Source: CAKSQF01 sp964569225
Lineage (GTDB): Bacteria; Bacillota; Clostridia; Oscillospirales; CAG-272
NCBI GenBank assembly: GCA_964569225.1
Contig: CAZMTU010000049.1
Location: 1-15,766 of the forward strand
DNA length: 15,766 nucleotides
Reading direction: 5' to 3'
In this document: positions 13,597 to 15,766 of the stretch, one piece after another
Position numbering within the stretch: position 1 is the first letter of the stretch
How the letters are laid out: each line of letters opens with the position of its first letter
The notes under the pieces: model-generated
The model's database searches: none
What the model saw: the letters and a program-made list of their open reading frames with translations, nothing else
Told to the model about the DNA's origin: nothing
Made by a program: the position numbers and the translations under genes

Positions 13597-14037
13597 ATGC
13601 CCGGAACCAGAAAACTTGGCAGAGCTACTGCTCACAGAAATCTGATGCTCCGTGGAATGGTCACATATCTGCTTGAAAACGGACAGATTGAAACGACCGT
13701 TACCAGAGCTAAGGAAGTACGCAGTCTTGCCGAGAAAATGATAACGCTCGGAAAGACCAACACTCTTGCTTCCCGTCGCGCTGCGTTGGCTTTTATCACT
13801 AAGGAAGACGTAGTAAAGAAGCTGTTTACTGAAATCGCACCCCAGTATGAAGGTAGAAATGGCGGTTATACCGCTATCTATAAGCTGGGTCCCCGTCGCG
13901 GAGACGGTGCCGAAATGGCTATTATTAAGCTGATTGGTTTGGAGGCGCCTGCTGCTGCAACGGAAGAGGATAAAAAGGCCGCTAAAAAGGCGAAAAAGGC
14001 CGCTAAAAAGGAAGCGGCTTCCGCTGACGCTGAATAA
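13597..14037 (+). CDS. rplQ: 50S ribosomal protein L17 with a Lys/Ala-rich tail
   Basis: 146 residues against about 120-127 in Bacillus and E. coli. L17 lies near the exit tunnel. The core (residues 1-116) is normal: 'MPGTRKLGRATAHRNLMLRGMV', 'NGQIETTVTRAKEVRSLAEKMITLG', and 'YTAIYKLGPRRGDGAEMAIIKLIGLE' (each spanning family signatures). Residues 117-146 form a low-complexity Ala/Lys tail ending acidic (SADAE), probably helical. The ATG follows AAAAGGAGGAAA. It is the last gene of the operon, 15 bases before the terminator palindrome. The tail resembles Lys/Ala extensions seen on other ribosomal proteins. Confidence 0.97.
   Translation: MPGTRKLGRATAHRNLMLRGMVTYLLENGQIETTVTRAKEVRSLAEKMITLGKTNTLASRRAALAFITKEDVVKKLFTEIAPQYEGRNGGYTAIYKLGPRRGDGAEMAIIKLIGLEAPAAATEEDKKAAKKAKKAAKKEAASADAE
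13972..14011 (+). repeat. Two 19-bp direct repeats, 21-bp period, in the rplQ tail
   Basis: The 19-base unit starting AAAAAGGCCGCT occurs at 13972-13990 and again at 13993-14011. The period is seven codons, encoding Lys-Lys-Ala-Ala-Lys-Lys-Ala. The two copies are identical at base level, which suggests a recent in-frame duplication. Confidence 0.85.
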
Positions 14038-14052
14038 TCAGTTTAAGCAAAC

Positions 14053-14100
14053 AATAAGACAAAGGAGACGCTTTGTACAAAGCGTCTCCTTTGTCTTATT
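14053..14100 (+). terminator. Operon terminator formed by a 48-bp perfect palindrome
   Basis: Bases 14053-14076 and 14077-14100 are exact reverse complements, with GTAC at the centre. In RNA the GC-rich part GGAGACGC / GCGTCTCC forms the strong stem, with the TTTGTACAAA centre making the loop and upper stem. The 3' arm ends in the T-rich CTTTGTCTTATT, acting as the U-tract, and the matching A-rich segment lies on the 5' side. It begins 15 bases after the rplQ stop, as expected for an intrinsic terminator. Since the minus strand reads the same, it should also work for transcription from the right. Confidence 0.88.
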
Positions 14101-14117
14101 ACGATCGAAAATGCGGA

Positions 14118-14141
14118 TTCGATGTTCCTCCATACATCGAA
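14118..14141 (+). other. Hairpin exposing a UCCUCC loop
   Basis: A perfect 8-base stem, TTCGATGT (14118-14125) with ACATCGAA (14134-14141), closes the loop TCCTCCAT. The loop is complementary to AGGAGG ribosome binding sites on the + strand. A competing TCGAA at 14105-14109 can pair with TTCGA of the left arm. No promoter was recognised and it lies after the operon terminator, so whether it is transcribed is unknown. Confidence 0.3.
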
Positions 14142-14237
14142 ATGAAAAAGATTGGGAAATAAATTAGGTAAAGTATATTTAACATGCTTTTTTTAGAAGG
14201 TGTAGTTGTATCATTTGTGGCTGAATTGAACGCCATA

Positions 14238-14266
14238 AAAGCCGCTTTATATTTTAGGACGGCTTT
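14238..14266 (-). terminator. Weak candidate terminator for the DUF421-DUF4363 operon
   Basis: The inverted repeat AAAGCCG (14238-14244) / CGGCTTT (14260-14266) has a 15-base AT-rich loop. Read on the minus strand, the stem ends in CTTTTATGG, a poor U-tract. It is about 340 bases past the DUF4363 stop and no nearer hairpin was found. The palindrome at 14053-14100 is a stronger stop for the same transcript. Confidence 0.25.
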
Positions 14267-14604
14267 AAGAATGATGCTCGGTTCATTTAAAAATCAATGA
14301 AGTATCAATGAAATGAATGCTTTATTTGAATGGGTTTTAATAATAAATAGCTGATCTCCCTTAAAAGATAATATAAGAAATATTTTTACCACGAAAGCAT
14401 GCGTCAAAAAATATTTCTGCTCACACCTTTCGCGTTTATCGTACAAACCTTATTTGTAATTTCGGAGAATTATCTTTTTGAAACTCAACAGCACTTTTAC
14501 TGCCTTTCCAAACGAAAACTTATTAGCTGCATATTACGCCTTAATTATTTTTACTGTACAAGTACCTATGGTTTTCATCGCATTGTCAGATGTATTGTCA
14601 GTTT

Positions 14605-14961
14605 TTAAAAAATAAGTTCCAGACTAAAGCCGTGAATGCGCCGCAGATCGCGCAAACACGCTTCAAATTGAACTTTGGCGGTCTCAAAGTCTGTGGAAGT
14701 GCAATCGTTGCTCAGCCATGAAAAATATGCTTCATAAGCGTTATTGGCTGCACGAATAAGATCATAGGGAGAAGTGTAGGCAGCGATAGTTTTAAGCCGG
14801 GTCCAATCCACGCTAATCTTATCGGCATAACCTTCTGTATCCGGATCGCTGTTTAATGCATTTAGCAGACTGTCGCAGCGCTCTGTAAGCAAATGCCCGT
14901 TTATAAAGGCGCTTATAGGAAGCAGAAGAACTAAAAAAACGGCTATTAGTAGTTGCTTCAT
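14605..14961 (-). CDS. DUF4363-like protein with N-terminal membrane anchor
   Basis: 118 residues of unknown function. A single hydrophobic stretch at residues 4-20 (LLIAVFLVLLLPISAFI) after MKQ looks like a signal anchor or signal peptide; the rest is helical and hydrophilic, with Trp at 53 ('VDWTRLKTIAAYTSPYDLI') and Trp82. Placement in the DUF4363 family is by its length, N-terminal anchor, this Trp-containing helical pattern and its gene partner, from memory, since these proteins are poorly conserved. Its ATG overlaps the TGA of the DUF421 gene (ATGA), and GAGG lies 7 bases upstream, so the two are translated together and likely act together at the membrane. Base composition is like the neighbouring DUF421 gene. 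Confidence 0.75.
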   Translation of the reverse strand: MKQLLIAVFLVLLLPISAFINGHLLTERCDSLLNALNSDPDTEGYADKISVDWTRLKTIAAYTSPYDLIRAANNAYEAYFSWLSNDCTSTDFETAKVQFEACLRDLRRIHGFSLELIF

Positions 14962-15641
14962 GTTTTTTCCTCTTTCCTTATAATGGTATATTGTCCGAGA
15001 TCGTCCATAGTCAGCAAAAAAACAGCCTTTAAAGCGATTTTTTTGGATGTTAGCAACTGTTCTATCTTTGCTTTAGAAATATTCAATTGTTTGAGCATGG
15101 AGCGATTATATCGTCCGTCAGTAATCAGGACATGTGCAATGCCTCGCACGGGCGGATTGAAATCGTCGGGAAGGTCTTCGCAAACGGGCGGCTGACTTTG
15201 GGCGGTTAGAAAGATCGAAATAGCGCCAGAGGCTTCCAAAATAGCATATGAAATATCTGTAGGATCGCTGACGCCATTGGTGCGCAGAACCGCGAGAAAT
15301 TCCTCGGGCGTAATCCGGTTTCGACGCAATTCGCGCTGTTGAATTTTTCCGTTAAGAATAAGAAAGCAGGGCGTTCCTTCTATCAATTTACGGAGATTAG
15401 GGAAGCGAAAAAATAAAGATGGAAGAATAATTTCCAGTGAAAAAATAAAGGCGACCGGTATTAATCCATATAGAATCGGTATATTGGCATCCGCAATAGG
15501 AATGGCTGCTACTTCAGAGAGCAGCAATGTGCTGATAAGCTCAGATACCTGTAATTCGCCTAACTGCCGCTTTCCCATCAGCCGCATGACGATCATTAAA
15601 AAAAGATATATAATCAGCGTTCTGCAAAGAATTGACGTCAT
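14958..15641 (-). CDS. DUF421 (YetF-type) membrane protein
   Basis: 227 residues from the chosen start. Three hydrophobic segments lie at about residues 3-20, 35-50 and 56-78. Between the first two sits the family hallmark 'RLMGKRQLGELQVSELISTLLLSE', spread over residues 20-43, then 'PIADANIPILYGLIP'. The cytosolic domain has 'IEGTPCFLILNGKI', 'RELRRNRITPEEFLAVLR' and 'AILEASGAISIF', all typical of DUF421. The exact role is unknown; a DUF421-containing protein (2Duf) affects spore membrane properties in Bacillus. The start is the ATG at 15641 because family members begin MTSILIRT-like and GGGAGGG (15653-15647) lies 5 bases upstream; the open frame could extend to 15707, but that would include the promoter-like sequence and has no ribosome binding site. 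It is followed by the overlapping DUF4363 gene. Confidence 0.9.
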   Translation of the reverse strand: MTSILCRTLIIYLFLMIVMRLMGKRQLGELQVSELISTLLLSEVAAIPIADANIPILYGLIPVAFIFSLEIILPSLFFRFPNLRKLIEGTPCFLILNGKIQQRELRRNRITPEEFLAVLRTNGVSDPTDISYAILEASGAISIFLTAQSQPPVCEDLPDDFNPPVRGIAHVLITDGRYNRSMLKQLNISKAKIEQLLTSKKIALKAVFLLTMDDLGQYTIIRKEEKT

Positions 15642-15658
15642 ATGATCCCTCCCGAGAA

Positions 15659-15688
15659 TAGTATGGCGCAAGTGAAAATTTTCATTCA
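15659..15688 (-). promoter_or_regulatory. Sigma-G-type forespore promoter candidate
   Basis: On the minus strand TGAATG (15688-15683) is followed after exactly 17 bases by CATACTA (15665-15659). The Bacillus sigma-G consensus, as I recall it, is TGAATA, 17-18 bases, CATACTA, so only the last base of the -35 box differs. Transcription would begin near 15652, giving a very short leader of about a dozen bases with the GGGAGGG site almost at the 5' end. The short leader is the main reservation. Confidence 0.5.
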
Positions 15689-15722
15689 TGACATTACAGA
15701 TCTCCATTCCCGAAAAAAGAGT

Positions 15723-15766
15723 AAGAAAAGAAGAAAAAGAAGAGGAAAAGGTATTGACAAAGGAGC
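15723..15766. other. Polypurine tract and truncated element at the window edge
   Basis: Positions 15723-15751 are 29 consecutive purines on the + strand. After them comes TATTGACAAAGGAGC to the window end. TTGACA (15754-15759) could be a -35 box for a gene to the right, but GACAAAGGAG is also identical to ten bases in the left arm of the rplQ terminator palindrome, so this may be half of a second terminator hairpin cut by the window. No coding sequence is seen. Confidence 0.35.

Larger units (their letters stand above)
14101..14604. other. AT-rich intergenic region without a credible gene
   Basis: About 500 bases lie between the terminator and the DUF4363 gene. The stretch is clearly more AT-rich than the operon. 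The only open frame of note (14399-14608, + strand, 69 codons) has no ribosome binding site, is full of Phe, Tyr, Ile and Leu as expected of random AT-rich sequence, and resembles nothing I know, so I do not call it. Visible items are two hairpins (14118-14141 and 14238-14266), a run of seven T at 14188-14194 without a preceding GC-rich stem, and a pair of ATTGTCAG direct repeats at 14582-14601. Confidence 0.7.

Noticed and set aside
13934..14167. 77-codon + frame running from rplQ through the terminator
   Set aside because: It is out of frame with L17, basic only because of the A/G-rich tail codons, and crosses the terminator palindrome.
14188..14194. Run of seven T as an intrinsic terminator
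   Set aside because: No GC-rich stem lies directly before it; the preceding sequence is AT-rich and folds poorly.
14399..14608. 69-codon + strand open frame in the AT-rich gap
   Set aside because: No ribosome binding site, composition of random AT-rich translation, no recognisable domain, and it touches the end of the convergent DUF4363 gene.
15642..15707. 22-residue N-terminal extension of the DUF421 protein
   Set aside because: No ribosome binding site before 15707, the extension is not hydrophobic like the family start, and it overlaps the promoter-like sequence. ATG 15641 has GGGAGGG at proper spacing.
15754..15759. TTGACA as a sigma-A -35 box on the + strand
   Set aside because: The window ends before a -10 box could be seen, and the bases are equally well explained as part of a terminator arm shared with 14053-14100.

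Overview
The window is almost entirely the fused S10-spc-alpha ribosomal protein super-operon of a low-GC Gram-positive bacterium. It is most likely a member of class Clostridia of the Oscillospirales/Ruminococcaceae type. The reasons are the gene order, rpsD lying between rpsK and rpoA (in Bacillus it is elsewhere), the short zinc-type S14, a zinc-ribbon L24, strong AGGAGG ribosome binding sites, several GTG starts, and a DUF421-DUF4363 gene pair of the kind found in spore-forming Firmicutes. The genus assignment is inference.

Positions 1-3843 hold the S10-type segment: the 3' end of rplD, then rplW, rplB, rpsS, rplV, rpsC, rplP, rpmC and rpsQ. Positions 3888-10727 hold the spc-type segment: rplN, rplX, rplE, rpsZ, rpsH, rplF, rplR, rpsE, rpmD, rplO, secY, adk and map. 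Positions 10744-14037 hold the alpha-type segment: infA, rpmJ, rpsM, rpsK, rpsD, rpoA and rplQ. All run on the + strand with mostly very short gaps, so they probably form one transcription unit ending at a 48-bp perfect palindrome (14053-14100) just after rplQ. Together they supply ribosome parts, the initiation factor IF-1, the RNA polymerase alpha subunit, the Sec channel, adenylate kinase and the enzyme that removes the initiator methionine. Three genes are easy to miss: rpmD (59 codons), rpmJ (37 codons), and infA, whose only plausible start codon is CTG.

Three longer spacers inside the operon (S17-L14, S14-S8 and S4-rpoA) each contain inverted repeats that can fold upstream of the next ribosome binding site. 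They are candidate internal regulatory or processing elements. Protein oddities are a six-unit DRRNG repeat tail on S3, a Lys/Ala tail on L17, an altered KOW loop in L24, a methionine aminopeptidase lacking about 12 residues of one helix, and a Trp in place of a usual Arg in IF-1.

Positions 14101-14604 form an AT-rich stretch with no credible gene. On the minus strand, 14605-15641 hold a translationally coupled pair, a DUF421 membrane protein followed by a DUF4363 protein. Just upstream is a near-consensus sporulation sigma-G type promoter (TGAATG, 17-base spacer, CATACTA). This is the most interesting non-ribosomal signal in the window.
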